From: Methanofollis ethanolicus
Lineage (GTDB): Archaea; Halobacteriota; Methanomicrobia; Methanomicrobiales; Methanofollaceae
Reading direction: 5' to 3'
Assembly (NCBI RefSeq): GCF_001571385.1
Contig: NZ_BCNW01000001.1
Coordinates: forward strand, 930,001 to 994,000
Length of the DNA stretch: 64,000 bases
The position numbers were made by a program, and so were the translations under genes. Below are positions 1 through 9,234 of this stretch, one piece after another. How positions within the stretch are numbered: the first letter of the stretch is position 1; every line of letters starts with the position of its first letter. Under the pieces are notes generated by a model. The model was not told where the DNA came from, searched no databases, and saw nothing but the letters and a program-made list of their open reading frames with translations.

Positions 1-2472
1 CACCCTCTCGCCCTCTCTCCGGACCTCTTCGGGCAGGAGGATGCTGGTGCTACCGTCGTCGCCGATGCGCACGACTCTGATGTTTGCGACGCCGCCGCAG
101 GCATCCACCCATGCGGCCGGGACACTCATCGTCACCGTGGCATTCCTGATCTCGCTCCCGTCCGTAAGGTTGGTCGTCCTGACTTCAAGGGACGCGGCAA
201 GAGCGTCGATCTGCAGTCTGTTCTCCGCGGCACCCTGCTGGAAGGCGCTCATGGTCTCTGCAGATGCATTGTTCCCGAGGACCGTGGAGATTGCCGCTCC
301 TGCTGGCAGACTGGAAAGTTCCGCGCTGACGCCTGCCGAAACTTCACCGGCGCCCTCTGAAACGACCGAGACAGCCCGTGTCTCCAGGATGATCCCCTGG
401 ATGGTGCCGGTGATGGTGCCGTTTTCCTCGACGGCGTCGCCCGGCGTGATGAAGGTCAGGTTGAAGGTGTCTCCCGCGACCCGGATCCTCTTCCCGTCGT
501 CGGAGACTGACGTCCGGCCGGACGCGTTCACCGAGACATTCTGCCCGGTGACGGTGCACCCGGGCACGTCCAGGGAGGCCTTTATTCCCTGTTTATCCGT
601 GCCAGACGGGCTGACCGCGACGCTGCTCGTGTTTGACCTGGTGGTGACCAGGCAACCGTCGTCGCCGTCGACCTGCCGCACGGCGATCCTGAGGTTCGAA
701 GTTCCGCCCAGGAGGCCTTTCACCCTGACCGTGCCGAGCACGACGTTCGTGTCGCCTGCACGGACAGTGTCGTCGAGGTCGACGGCCCGCATCATGACGC
801 CGCCGTCGGTCTCACGGGAAAGGTTGAACCTCGCCCAGTCGGGGAAGGAGGCGCCGGTGACCGTGGCGACCTCCGGGTCGGCGACCGAGACGTCCATCTC
901 ATACCCGGCAAGACCCCAGGGGGCGCGGTTCATGGTGATGACGACCTCGGTCTCCTCACCTGCATTCAGAGACGAGTGTTCGGTGCTGAAAGAGAGTCTC
1001 GGCTCCTCGTAGACGGTGTAGGCCTTCAGGCAGACATTTGTGTCCGGCATCTGGGTGGTGAGGTCTTCCCACGCGACGCCGTCGGCACTGATATAACTCT
1101 CGCCGGCCGCCGCCTTTGCGCTCATCGAGAAATCTGCGATCGGTTTCTCGACCGCGAGGGGCTGGTAGTAGTCGGGCGTCGTGAGTTTGACGACCACCGA
1201 GAATCTCTGGCCGGGCCTCAGGGGCACGGGCGCCGCAAGTGGGAAGGTGTGGTAACCGGGCAGGACCTGGGTGCCGGAGATTGTCGTCACCGGACCGTCG
1301 GCTGAGATGGGGCCGTCTGCCGGGTCAAGGTAGACCGAGATCTCGTAGGCGGCGTTCGGTGCCGTCGTGAAAAATCCGACCGCGCCCAGGCTGTTGCCCG
1401 ACGTGGCGGTGAAGACGTTGGCGGCGTACGCCGTCTCGCTCCCGAGACCGACCGCAGCGGTCCAGCCCAGGGGGTCGTGGAGGTAGACGTCCCGGTAGTT
1501 GTCCGTATCCTCTGCCGTGAAGACCGCCTTGCAGCCGCGGTCGGCGTCATAGTACGACTGGTAGAAGTAGCCGTCGTCGCCCCAGTCGGCGTTCCACGAG
1601 TTCCTCACGATGAACGCACCGTCGCCCGGCGGGGTGAAGGTGAAGTTCTCCTTGCTGTAGGTGTCGTCCCAGCCGACGATCAGGACGGCATGACCGTCGC
1701 CGACGAGCCAGGGATCATAATAACTGGCATATTCCTCGTTGTAAAAACCGTTCGACCAGTACATCGAGGAATACACGCCGCCGTACTCCTTGACAGCCTG
1801 CTTGATCAGGGTGACATTGGAGCGGTCTGTCCGCGCGGGGAAGAAATCCACGTCCTGGACATGCTTCTGGACGGTAAGCCCCTCAGGGGAGACGCCGGAG
1901 ACCTCGCTGTATGGATCGTCCGACTCGTTCACCGGGCCCGACCAGCGGGAGAAGTAGGCGGTTGCCATGTAGGCGTTTCCGCCTTCGTCGTGGGTATAGT
2001 CCAGGCCGTGGGTGTTTTTCAGGTTGTTCTCGGAGAAGTCCCAGGTCTCCTCGGGGAGAAGGGTGGACTCCAGGGAGCCGAGGGCCGCAAACGCCCAGCA
2101 GCTGCCGCACTCTCCCTGGTCCTTCACCGACCCGACTCGCCCTTCGTCACGGAGGTCAAAACGGCTCTCCGAGGGTGCGGGCCTGAAGGCCGAGGTGGTC
2201 TGCACCTCACTGCCCTCGGGCCAGGCGACCGTCACCGGCGAAGGTATCTCGCCGCAGATATCGTCTGTGCTCTCGCCTTCTTCGATGGAGGCGGCGGCCG
2301 ACATCATCATGCGGTCGGCCGGTGCCTCTTTTTCCTCAAGATATTTGACATACTCCGGGTTGAGCGGCGCCTCGGTCATCTCCAGTGCGGAGGCTGCAGG
2401 GGCCGCGGCCCCGAGAAGCAGGAAGGCGCAGAGGAATGCGCCTGCCAGACCTTTCAGTATTCTGTTATCCAT
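1..2472 (-). CDS. Secreted papain-like (C1A) cysteine peptidase, C-terminus outside the window
   Basis: The reading frame runs from ATG at 2472 to the left edge without a stop. Residues 1-29 are a Sec signal peptide with a hydrophobic core and an A-rich end. A papain catalytic core follows: nucleophile Cys125 in GECGSCWAF, His261 in GDGHAVLIVGW and Asn291 in VRNSWNADWG. After it comes a beta-rich lectin-like part, a cohesin-like stretch similar to that in the neighbouring dockerin protein, and near the edge a region resembling the PGF-pre-PGF domain, which often precedes a PGF-CTERM surface-sorting signal; that end is not in the window. An in-frame ATG at 2493 overlaps the stop of the upstream gene, but 2472 places the signal peptide at the N-terminus. 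It probably works outside the cell on peptides or surface proteins. The peptidase call is firm; substrate and anchoring are inference. Confidence 0.88.
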   Translation of the reverse strand, partial: MDNRILKGLAGAFLCAFLLLGAAAPAASALEMTEAPLNPEYVKYLEEKEAPADRMMMSAAASIEEGESTDDICGEIPSPVTVAWPEGSEVQTTSAFRPAPSESRFDLRDEGRVGSVKDQGECGSCWAFAALGSLESTLLPEETWDFSENNLKNTHGLDYTHDEGGNAYMATAYFSRWSGPVNESDDPYSEVSGVSPEGLTVQKHVQDVDFFPARTDRSNVTLIKQAVKEYGGVYSSMYWSNGFYNEEYASYYDPWLVGDGHAVLIVGWDDTYSKENFTFTPPGDGAFIVRNSWNADWGDDGYFYQSYYDADRGCKAVFTAEDTDNYRDVYLHDPLGWTAAVGLGSETAYAANVFTATSGNSLGAVGFFTTAPNAAYEISVYLDPADGPISADGPVTTISGTQVLPGYHTFPLAAPVPLRPGQRFSVVVKLTTPDYYQPLAVEKPIADFSMSAKAAAGESYISADGVAWEDLTTQMPDTNVCLKAYTVYEEPRLSFSTEHSSLNAGEETEVVITMNRAPWGLAGYEMDVSVADPEVATVTGASFPDWARFNLSRETDGGVMMRAVDLDDTVRAGDTNVVLGTVRVKGLLGGTSNLRIAVRQVDGDDGCLVTTRSNTSSVAVSPSGTDKQGIKASLDVPGCTVTGQNVSVNASGRTSVSDDGKRIRVAGDTFNLTFITPGDAVEENGTITGTIQGIILETRAVSVVSEGAGEVSAGVSAELSSLPAGAAISTVLGNNASAETMSAFQQGAAENRLQIDALAASLEVRTTNLTDGSEIRNATVTMSVPAAWVDACGGVANIRVVRIGDDGSTSILLPEEVRREGERV

Positions 2473-2489
2473 ATCTCCAGCCACCTGTC

Positions 2490-5400
2490 TCATGTTCTGT
2501 CGGTCTCCATGTACCGGTGAACGGTCACGACGTCGTCGAAGTCGATCCTGCCGTTACCGTTGTAATCGAAGACCCGGGAGTTCTTCTGCGAGGTGATGGT
2601 CTCGAAGTGTTCGAAGTAGGCGCTGATATCGCCGAAGTCCAGGGTACCGTCGCCGTTCACGTCCTCGAAGAGGCCGTCGCCGTCACCGTCGCCCGGGATG
2701 CCGACGCCACCGGGGAGGGGCGAGAGGCCGACGACGTCGATGACGCCCGGTCTGCAGATCACGGCCGTCTCTTCGCCGTTGTCCGCGTAGACCACGACGT
2801 CTCTGGCCGTGATCCCGGCCGTACCGTCGGTGAGGCCCCTGATCTTCAGGGTGGCGAGGACGACGTTCTCCGCACCTGCTTCGACGGTGTTGCCGTCGTC
2901 GGTCGCGTCGAAGGTGATGGTGGTGCCGGGTACGCCCGACCCCCCGTATGCGCCCGCAAGGAAGGCAAAGTCGACGCCGGTGATCATGGCGTTCGTTCCT
3001 TCAAGGCTGACCGTGAGGCTGACATTTTTCAGGCCGTCAGGGAGATGGTCGGCGACGATGGCGACCTCACGCTCTGTCCCGGCGGCAACGGTTGTTTTGA
3101 GCGGGGCGAACGAGATCACCGGTGCGATATCGGTGAAGGTGACATTGTCGAGCCAGCCGCAGTCATCCCCTCCAGAGGTGTACGCACGCTTCTCGTACGT
3201 CCACCGGAGGGTGTGCTCGCCCTTCTCCAGGGTGTAGTGCATATCCTGCCAGCCGTCGTCCTTGCCTGCGATCTCCTCCTGCATCTCGCCGTCGACGGAG
3301 AAGGCGAGGACGTCGGAGTACTTCATCGAGTCACTGTCATAGGAGGAGACCTGCCAGTCGAAGGTGAGGTTCTTCGGACCGGTGACGGTGGTTTCGATCC
3401 ATGACTGCTGGCTGCGTTTGATAGCACCGGTGTGGCCGCAGCTGCCGTGGATGTAGGTCTCGTTTACGTCGACGAACCAGGAGGCGTCGCCGCCTGTCGT
3501 CCAGGCGAGGCCTTCTGCGTCGAGGGCCTCTTCGAAGGTCGGGGTGACGGTGATGTAGCCGTTCTTGACCTCCATCTGCCCGTCAGGGGCGGTGTCCTTC
3601 TGCACGATGAGGGTGACATTGTAGACGCCGGGTCTGGTGTAGGTGTGCGTCTGGTTCCGGCCGACTGCCGACGCCCCGTCGCCGAAGTCCCAGGCCCAGT
3701 GGGTCGCGGTGCCGGTCGTGTACCCGGTGAAGTCCACGGTGAGCGGGACCTCGCCCCGCGTCACGTTGCCGACAAAGTCGGTGTCGTCGACGGGCGTGAA
3801 GGTGACGTTGTCAAGCCACCCGCAGTCTTTCATCATGCCCTCACCAGAACCCTTCTCATACACCCACCTGACGGCATGCGTGCCGAACCCGAGCCTGTAC
3901 CCCTCTTCAGACCAGTTTCTGGGGAAACTGCAGATTTTCTTCTCCTCTTCACCGTCAATGAGGAACCTCAGGTAGTCATAACTGGGTTCAGAGGAGACGT
4001 TCCATGCAAAGGTGAGGTAGCCGGGGCCGGTGATGTTTGCCTGGAGCCATGACTGCTGGTTTTCGCCGATGGCGCCGCTCCGTCCCGAGGTGGTGCCGGT
4101 GTGGACGCAGTCGACGTCGACGAACCAGGGTGCGTTCCCGCCGGTGGACCAATCGAGGTCGGGTGCCTCGACGGCCTCAGGAAGGGTGGCGAAGGGAACG
4201 GTCGTTACGGTCTCTGTCGCGGTGCTGGTGCCGGCGTCGTTGGTGACCGTCAGGGTGACAGTGTACTCTCTGACCTCCTCGAAGGTGTGGACAGGGTTCT
4301 GCTCGTCTGATGTTGCGCCGTCGCCGAAGACCCAGGACCACGCGGTCGGGCACCCTGCCGAGGTGTCGTTGAATTGCACCGTCGCCGGGGCCATCGCCCG
4401 CGTCACATTGGCCTTGAAGGCGGCCGTCGGCTGGATGGCGCCGTAGGTGTAGGTGACGTTGTCGAGGTGGCCGCAGTGTTCGGGGGAGAAATAATACTCG
4501 TTGGTGTAGGTCCACCTGAGGGCGTGTTCGCCGGGCGGGACTTCATAGTACACGCCGGGCCAGGACGTGCCCTCTCTGGTACCCTTGATGCTGTTCAGGG
4601 ATCTGCCGTCGGTCGAGAACGCCAGCTGCCCGTCGTAGGTGAAGGAGCTGGAGTTGATGTTCCAGTTGAAAGTGAGGACGCCCGGGCCGGTGACCGTCGC
4701 CTCGATCCAGGAAGTGTTGCTGCTGGATGAGATGACGCCGCTCCTCGCGGAACTCCCGCCCTTCAGGAAGCAGTAGATATCGGTGGACCAGTCGGCGTCG
4801 CCGCCGGTCGTCCAGACAAGGTCAGAGGCGTCGACCGCTGTGCTGAGGGCGATGGGCTCGATGACTTTCACCGTCTTCGTCACCGTGTCGGTGCCGAGGA
4901 CGGCCCTGCCGTCGGTGTCCTTCCCGACGATGTTGGTGACCGTCAGGGTGACCGGGTATTCGCCCGCGTTCTCGTAGACGTGGGTCGGGTTCTGTTCAAC
5001 AGAGGTTTTGCCGTCGCCGAAGTCCCAGTCCCATGCGGTCGGGAATCCTGTGGAGTTGTCGGTAAACTGGACGGCCAGGGGTGCCATGCCGCGGTCCTCG
5101 GTCACGTTGGTGACGATGTCCGCGACAGGTTCGCCGCCGCCGTAGGTGCAGGTGACATTGTCGAGCCACCCGCCGTTCTCCGCGGCCTCGGTCATCAACG
5201 TGGAGTAGGTCCAGGTGACGGTGTGGGTGCCGTGGCCGATCCTGTACGTCTCATGGGACCAGTCTGAGCCCCACTGAATCTTCTTGTACAGGTTGTCGTA
5301 CTGATCTGCATCGTCGACAGCGAACTCCAACTTACCCATCGGCATTCCGTAGATTTTGCCGGGGTTCACCTTCCAGTCAAAGGAAAGGATACAGGGGCCT

Positions 5401-7415
5401 TCGACAGTGGTCTGGACCCAGGAGTTCTCGCCTGCGTTCAGCGCACCGGCGCTCTTTGCCGCGGCGTAGTCGACATACTCCGGCCCTTTCACGACCGACC
5501 AGGTGGCGTTGCCGCCGGTGGTCCATGCGAGGTCGGGAGCGTCGACGGACTCCGCGAGGCTGACCTCGCCGACTGATCTGATGTATCCGGTTTTTGTTAC
5601 GGTGTCTTCCACGCCGTCTCTGGTAACGGTGAGGGAGATGTCGTACGTGCCGACATCAAAGGTGTGGGCCGGGTTCTGCTCCTCGGAGGTGGTGCCGTCG
5701 CCGAAGTCCCAGTGCCGGTCGGTGATCGCGCCGGTGCTCTGGTCGGTGAACTGCACGGTCAGGGGTGCGTCGCCGGCGGTGGTGCTGGCGGTGAAGGCGG
5801 TGGCGATATGCTGGGTGTAGGAGACGTTGTCGAGCCAGCCGCAACTCTTGCCGTCAGATTCGTCGTCATTCCAGTTGTTTTTCCAGTATGACCATGTGAG
5901 AACGTGTTCTCCTGGCCCGACCTCGAATGTCGCGTTTTTCCACGTCTCGTCCAGTCCATCGATCTGCATCTGGTCTTTGCCGTCGAGGGCAAAATAGAGG
6001 GCTTCGTTGTATTCATCGCACGAGACCTTCCAGGAGAAGGTCAGGGTGCCGGGACCGGTGACTCCTGTCTGCAGGTCCGAGAAGCCGACTTCCCATTCAT
6101 CAGCGGAGAACGTGCCGCTCCGGGCGCAGCCGCCGCCGATGCCGTCACCGACCTCGACTGTCCAGTCCTTGTCGCCTGTGTTCACCCATGCGAGGCCCGG
6201 GGCGTCGAGGGCCTCCTTCAGGTTCGTGGGGACGGGAACTGCCTTCGGGGTGAAGGTGAGGTTGTCGAGCCACCCGCCGTTCTCAGGATTGTCCGACGAC
6301 TTCGTGGAGTAGGTCCATCTGAGGGTGTGCTTACCGTCGCCGAGGTCGAAGGTCTCGCGGTGCCAGCCGTCGTCTGTCCTGATCTTCTTATAGAGGTCGT
6401 CCGAGGAGGTGGCGCCGTCGACCGCGAACTCGAGTTCGCCGTATGTGGACCACATCACCTTCTGGGGCTTGACCTTCCAGTCGAAGGAGAGTTTCCCGGC
6501 TCCGGTGACCGTGGTCTCTATCCAGGTCGACTGGGAACTTGCAAGCAGGCCGCTCCTGACACTGGTCTCGCCGGCGACACTCTCGGCGGTCTCGACAGCC
6601 CATTCTGCGTCGCCGCCCGTGGTCAGGGTGAGGGAGGGTGCGTCCACGGCCTCGGCAAGGGTCTGGCTCTTGAGGACGTTGAGGTACCCGGTCTTCGTCT
6701 CGGTCTCAGGCGTTCCGGCCCTCTGGATGGTCAGGGAGACGTCATAGGTCCCGGCCTTCTCGTAGATGTGGGTGACGTTCTGCGTGGTGGCGTGCCCTGA
6801 GCCGTCGCCGAAGTCCCACTCCCATCCGCTCACACCGCCGGTGGAGAGGTCGTTGAACTGCACGGCCAGGGGCACCATGCCGGTAGTGACATTTGCGGAA
6901 AAGTCGGTGTAATCGCCCCCGGTAAAGGATACTGCATCGAGCCAGCCACCATTCTGGCCATTGACGCCCATGCTGCCCTTGTGGTAGGTCCATCTAAGGG
7001 TGTGTTCCCCGGAAGATATCCTGACCGACTCCTCTATCCAGGGCTGTTCGGTGCCTGAGATCTGCTTCTGCTCTGTCCCGTCAAGAAAGAACCTGTAATA
7101 GTCGCCTGAGGGACACGAGACATCCCAGGAGAAGTTCAGGGTACCAGGACCGGTGACTTTTGTCTCGATTTTCGAGTCGCCAAAGCTCAATCCCGGGTTG
7201 CTCCGTGCAGCACTTCCGCCTGTCACGGCGTGTTCTGTATCGACCGTCCATGCCTTCGTGGAGGTGTCGGTCGTCCATACAAGGTCCGGGGCGTCGACTG
7301 CGGCCTCGAGGCCTGTGTCTTCTGCGGCCGCGGGCATCGCCATCAGGCAGAGAAGGCCGATGGCAATGACCGCAATGATCGCATCGTTTTTCAAACGTGA
7401 TTTACTTTGTGACAT
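2490..7415 (-). CDS. Large secreted PKD-repeat surface protein with cohesin-like domain and C-terminal dockerin
   Basis: 1641 residues starting with a signal peptide (about 34 residues ending PAAAEDTG). Seven tandem modules begin with variants of DAPDLAWTTGG and end GWLDNVTFT; each looks like a jelly-roll carbohydrate or adhesion module. Five PKD domains with the WDFGDG signature and a HTYE..G.Y.VTLTV end follow modules 1, 3, 4, 5 and 6. After module 7 comes a cohesin-like beta domain, then a type I dockerin-like pair of calcium loops (DVNGDGTLDFGD and DYNGNGRIDFDD) at the extreme C-terminus. Its stop overlaps the upstream in-frame ATG of the papain-like gene, so the two are probably co-transcribed. 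A likely role is a modular cell-surface adhesin or scaffold that could recruit cohesin-bearing partners; partner and ligand are unknown. Confidence 0.9.
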   Translation of the reverse strand: MSQSKSRLKNDAIIAVIAIGLLCLMAMPAAAEDTGLEAAVDAPDLVWTTDTSTKAWTVDTEHAVTGGSAARSNPGLSFGDSKIETKVTGPGTLNFSWDVSCPSGDYYRFFLDGTEQKQISGTEQPWIEESVRISSGEHTLRWTYHKGSMGVNGQNGGWLDAVSFTGGDYTDFSANVTTGMVPLAVQFNDLSTGGVSGWEWDFGDGSGHATTQNVTHIYEKAGTYDVSLTIQRAGTPETETKTGYLNVLKSQTLAEAVDAPSLTLTTGGDAEWAVETAESVAGETSVRSGLLASSQSTWIETTVTGAGKLSFDWKVKPQKVMWSTYGELEFAVDGATSSDDLYKKIRTDDGWHRETFDLGDGKHTLRWTYSTKSSDNPENGGWLDNLTFTPKAVPVPTNLKEALDAPGLAWVNTGDKDWTVEVGDGIGGGCARSGTFSADEWEVGFSDLQTGVTGPGTLTFSWKVSCDEYNEALYFALDGKDQMQIDGLDETWKNATFEVGPGEHVLTWSYWKNNWNDDESDGKSCGWLDNVSYTQHIATAFTASTTAGDAPLTVQFTDQSTGAITDRHWDFGDGTTSEEQNPAHTFDVGTYDISLTVTRDGVEDTVTKTGYIRSVGEVSLAESVDAPDLAWTTGGNATWSVVKGPEYVDYAAAKSAGALNAGENSWVQTTVEGPCILSFDWKVNPGKIYGMPMGKLEFAVDDADQYDNLYKKIQWGSDWSHETYRIGHGTHTVTWTYSTLMTEAAENGGWLDNVTCTYGGGEPVADIVTNVTEDRGMAPLAVQFTDNSTGFPTAWDWDFGDGKTSVEQNPTHVYENAGEYPVTLTVTNIVGKDTDGRAVLGTDTVTKTVKVIEPIALSTAVDASDLVWTTGGDADWSTDIYCFLKGGSSARSGVISSSSNTSWIEATVTGPGVLTFNWNINSSSFTYDGQLAFSTDGRSLNSIKGTREGTSWPGVYYEVPPGEHALRWTYTNEYYFSPEHCGHLDNVTYTYGAIQPTAAFKANVTRAMAPATVQFNDTSAGCPTAWSWVFGDGATSDEQNPVHTFEEVREYTVTLTVTNDAGTSTATETVTTVPFATLPEAVEAPDLDWSTGGNAPWFVDVDCVHTGTTSGRSGAIGENQQSWLQANITGPGYLTFAWNVSSEPSYDYLRFLIDGEEEKKICSFPRNWSEEGYRLGFGTHAVRWVYEKGSGEGMMKDCGWLDNVTFTPVDDTDFVGNVTRGEVPLTVDFTGYTTGTATHWAWDFGDGASAVGRNQTHTYTRPGVYNVTLIVQKDTAPDGQMEVKNGYITVTPTFEEALDAEGLAWTTGGDASWFVDVNETYIHGSCGHTGAIKRSQQSWIETTVTGPKNLTFDWQVSSYDSDSMKYSDVLAFSVDGEMQEEIAGKDDGWQDMHYTLEKGEHTLRWTYEKRAYTSGGDDCGWLDNVTFTDIAPVISFAPLKTTVAAGTEREVAIVADHLPDGLKNVSLTVSLEGTNAMITGVDFAFLAGAYGGSGVPGTTITFDATDDGNTVEAGAENVVLATLKIRGLTDGTAGITARDVVVYADNGEETAVICRPGVIDVVGLSPLPGGVGIPGDGDGDGLFEDVNGDGTLDFGDISAYFEHFETITSQKNSRVFDYNGNGRIDFDDVVTVHRYMETDRT

Positions 7416-7803
7416 GGTTCAATCAGTTCTTTAAAGTGTATGGTGGTGAGGTGCGTTTTGAATCATGAAAAAAGATACTGATGAACTTTGATTGCTGTTT
7501 AAATCTTAAAATGGGGTCTAATATATGGTCGTTGCGTTTGTTAAATCTCTTTAACGTGTTGAACTTCAGGACACACCGTGATAAACCTTATCCCCCGGTA
7601 GAAGTCGTTGCACCGTCATGATCTCTCTCTGGTATGCCGGGACAACCCCGGGCGAGGATAGATCGAATTTATGGGATTATTTGAGAAAAATAGGGCCTGA
7701 AATCACATGGTATGGTGTCGGTGCCGTGGCCGGGAGCGCGGGGCCGCTTGCCCCTGCACTCTCCCGGGGAATGCCAGAAAAAGAGGGTTATTCCGGGGCC
7801 GAC
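7416..7803. other. Intergenic region between glnA and the dockerin protein gene
   Basis: No convincing gene. It holds the leader and promoter of the dockerin-protein gene: on the minus strand an AT-rich TATA-like element CATATATTAG near 7520-7529 and a second candidate ACTTTAAAGAAC near 7429-7440. An A-run at 7777-7785 (T-run on the minus strand) just past the glnA stop may serve as the glnA terminator. Local GC drops sharply compared with the flanking coding DNA. Confidence 0.6.
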
Positions 7804-9135
7804 TCAGTGCTGGTAGAAGTACCGGTCGATCTCCCAGGGGTGGACCGTCGTCCTGAAGGAGTCCCACTCCATCTTCGTGATCCGGTCGATGTTCTCGACG
7901 ACGTGGCGGCCGAGGACATTACAGAGCAGGTCGTCCTCCAGCAGGTACTGGTTCGCTTCGAGGAGAGTGCCCGGCAGGGTGTGGATGCCCGCCTCCTCCC
8001 TCTCGGCCTCGGTGAGTTCGAAGATGTTCAGCTTCGTACTCGCGGGCGGTTCGATCCTGTTCCTCACGCCGTCCATGCCCGCGGCGAGGATGCAGGCAAA
8101 GGTGAGGTAGGGATTGCAGGTCGGGTCAGGGCTGCGGAGTTCCATCCTGGTGGACTTGCCGCGGGGCGCCGGGACACGGCAGAGGGCCGTCCTGTTCGAG
8201 GCGCTCCAGGAGATGTAGACCGGGGCCTCGTACCCGGGCACGAGGCGCTTGTACGAGTTGATCGTCGGGTTCGCAAGCCTGGTGATGCCGCGGACGTGCT
8301 TCAGGACGCCGCCGATGAAGTGCAGGGCCGTCTCCGAGAGTTCGAGGGGTGCATAGGGATCGTAGAAGGCGTTCTGGCCGTCCTTGAAGAGGGAACAGTT
8401 GGTGTGCATGCCGCTCCCGTTGATCCCGTAGATGGGCTTCGCCATGAAGGTGGCGTGGAGGCCGCGCTGGAGGGCGATCGTCTTCGTGGCGAACTTGAAG
8501 GTAACGACATTGTCGGCGGTCTGGAGGGCGGGACCGTACTTGAAGTCGATCTCGTGCTGGCTCTCGGCCACCTCGTGGTGGGAGGCCTCGACCACGAAGC
8601 CCATCTCGGTCAGGGCGAGGACAATGTCCCGGCGCACGTCCTCCGCAAGGTCGGTGGGGGCGAGGTCGAAGTAGCCGCCGCGGTCCTGGAACTCGAGGGA
8701 CGGCCTGCCGTTGATCATCTTGAAGAGGAAAAATTCGAGTTCGGGGCCGGTGTTGAACTCGAACCCGTCCTTTGCGGCGTCGGCGATGACCTGCTTGAGG
8801 ATATACCGCGGGTCGCCCTCGAAAGGTTTCTTGTTCGGCATGTAGACGTCGCAGATGAAACGGGCCGCCCGACCCTCCCCTTCCTTCCGCCAGGGCAGGA
8901 GGGTGTAGGTCGCCGGGTCGGGCTTCAGCACCATGTCGGACTCCTCGATACGGGCGAAGCCTTCGATCGACGACCCGTCGAATGATATCCCATCGGTCAG
9001 GGCCTTCTCAGCCTGGACGGGCGGGATGGCCACGTTTTTCGGCTGGCCCAGGAGGTCGGAAAATTGCAGGCGGATGAATTTGACGTTATCCCTTTCGATT
9101 CTCTCCAGGAGTGCTGATACCTCGTCGGCTGGCAT
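7804..9135 (-). CDS. glnA: Glutamine synthetase type I (alpha subtype)
   Basis: Condenses ammonium with glutamate using ATP, cytoplasmic, dodecameric in its family. 443 residues from ATG at 9135, the usual GSI-alpha length. Visible motifs: the N-terminal beta-grasp region with FIRLQFSDLLGQPKN, the DGSSIEGFARIEESDM metal-site region, NGSGMHTN, the ATP/glutamate-binding stretch PTINSYKRLVPGYEAPVYISW, and a C-terminal NIFEL where adenylylated beta-type enzymes carry NLYDL with the modified Tyr. Adenylylation is therefore not expected. The start is set by promoter geometry: a TATA box at 9161-9168 and a GGAA-N6-TTCC operator at 9139-9152 put the transcript start within a few bases of the ATG. It diverges from the glutamate synthase operon, together forming the GS-GOGAT pathway. 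Confidence 0.96.
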   Translation of the reverse strand: MPADEVSALLERIERDNVKFIRLQFSDLLGQPKNVAIPPVQAEKALTDGISFDGSSIEGFARIEESDMVLKPDPATYTLLPWRKEGEGRAARFICDVYMPNKKPFEGDPRYILKQVIADAAKDGFEFNTGPELEFFLFKMINGRPSLEFQDRGGYFDLAPTDLAEDVRRDIVLALTEMGFVVEASHHEVAESQHEIDFKYGPALQTADNVVTFKFATKTIALQRGLHATFMAKPIYGINGSGMHTNCSLFKDGQNAFYDPYAPLELSETALHFIGGVLKHVRGITRLANPTINSYKRLVPGYEAPVYISWSASNRTALCRVPAPRGKSTRMELRSPDPTCNPYLTFACILAAGMDGVRNRIEPPASTKLNIFELTEAEREEAGIHTLPGTLLEANQYLLEDDLLCNVLGRHVVENIDRITKMEWDSFRTTVHPWEIDRYFYQH

Positions 9136-9138
9136 AAT

Positions 9139-9152
9139 GGAAACATGGTTCC
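9139..9152. promoter_or_regulatory. Predicted NrpR operator at the glnA promoter
   Basis: The 14-bp sequence GGAAACATGGTTCC is a perfect match to GGAA-N6-TTCC, the operator consensus of the archaeal nitrogen repressor NrpR. It lies between the glnA TATA box and ATG, over the expected transcription start, where bound repressor would block polymerase. An identical-class site lies at amt. Confidence 0.85.
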
Positions 9153-9159
9153 ACCCAAT

Positions 9160-9170
9160 AGTATATATGG
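9160..9170. promoter_or_regulatory. Shared bidirectional TATA element of glnA and the glutamate synthase operon
   Basis: AGTATATATGG is near-symmetric, so it can act as a TATA box both ways. On the minus strand it lies about 26 bp before the glnA start (near-leaderless). On the plus strand it would start transcription near 9190, giving the synthase operon a leader of about 45 nt with a strong ribosome binding site. Confidence 0.65.
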
Positions 9171-9234
9171 CTAATGGGTACACCATTTTGCGACAGCCGC
9201 CGCCAGAGGATACCTGACGGTGGTGGAGTAGACC

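Noticed and set aside
41-1012. Plus-strand 323-residue ORF and similar ORFs at 1477-2520
   Set aside because: They are shadows of the minus-strand papain-like peptidase, which has a signal peptide and a complete catalytic triad in its own frame.
7618-8985. 455-residue plus-strand ORF
   Set aside because: Antisense to glnA across its conserved core; no recognisable protein features.
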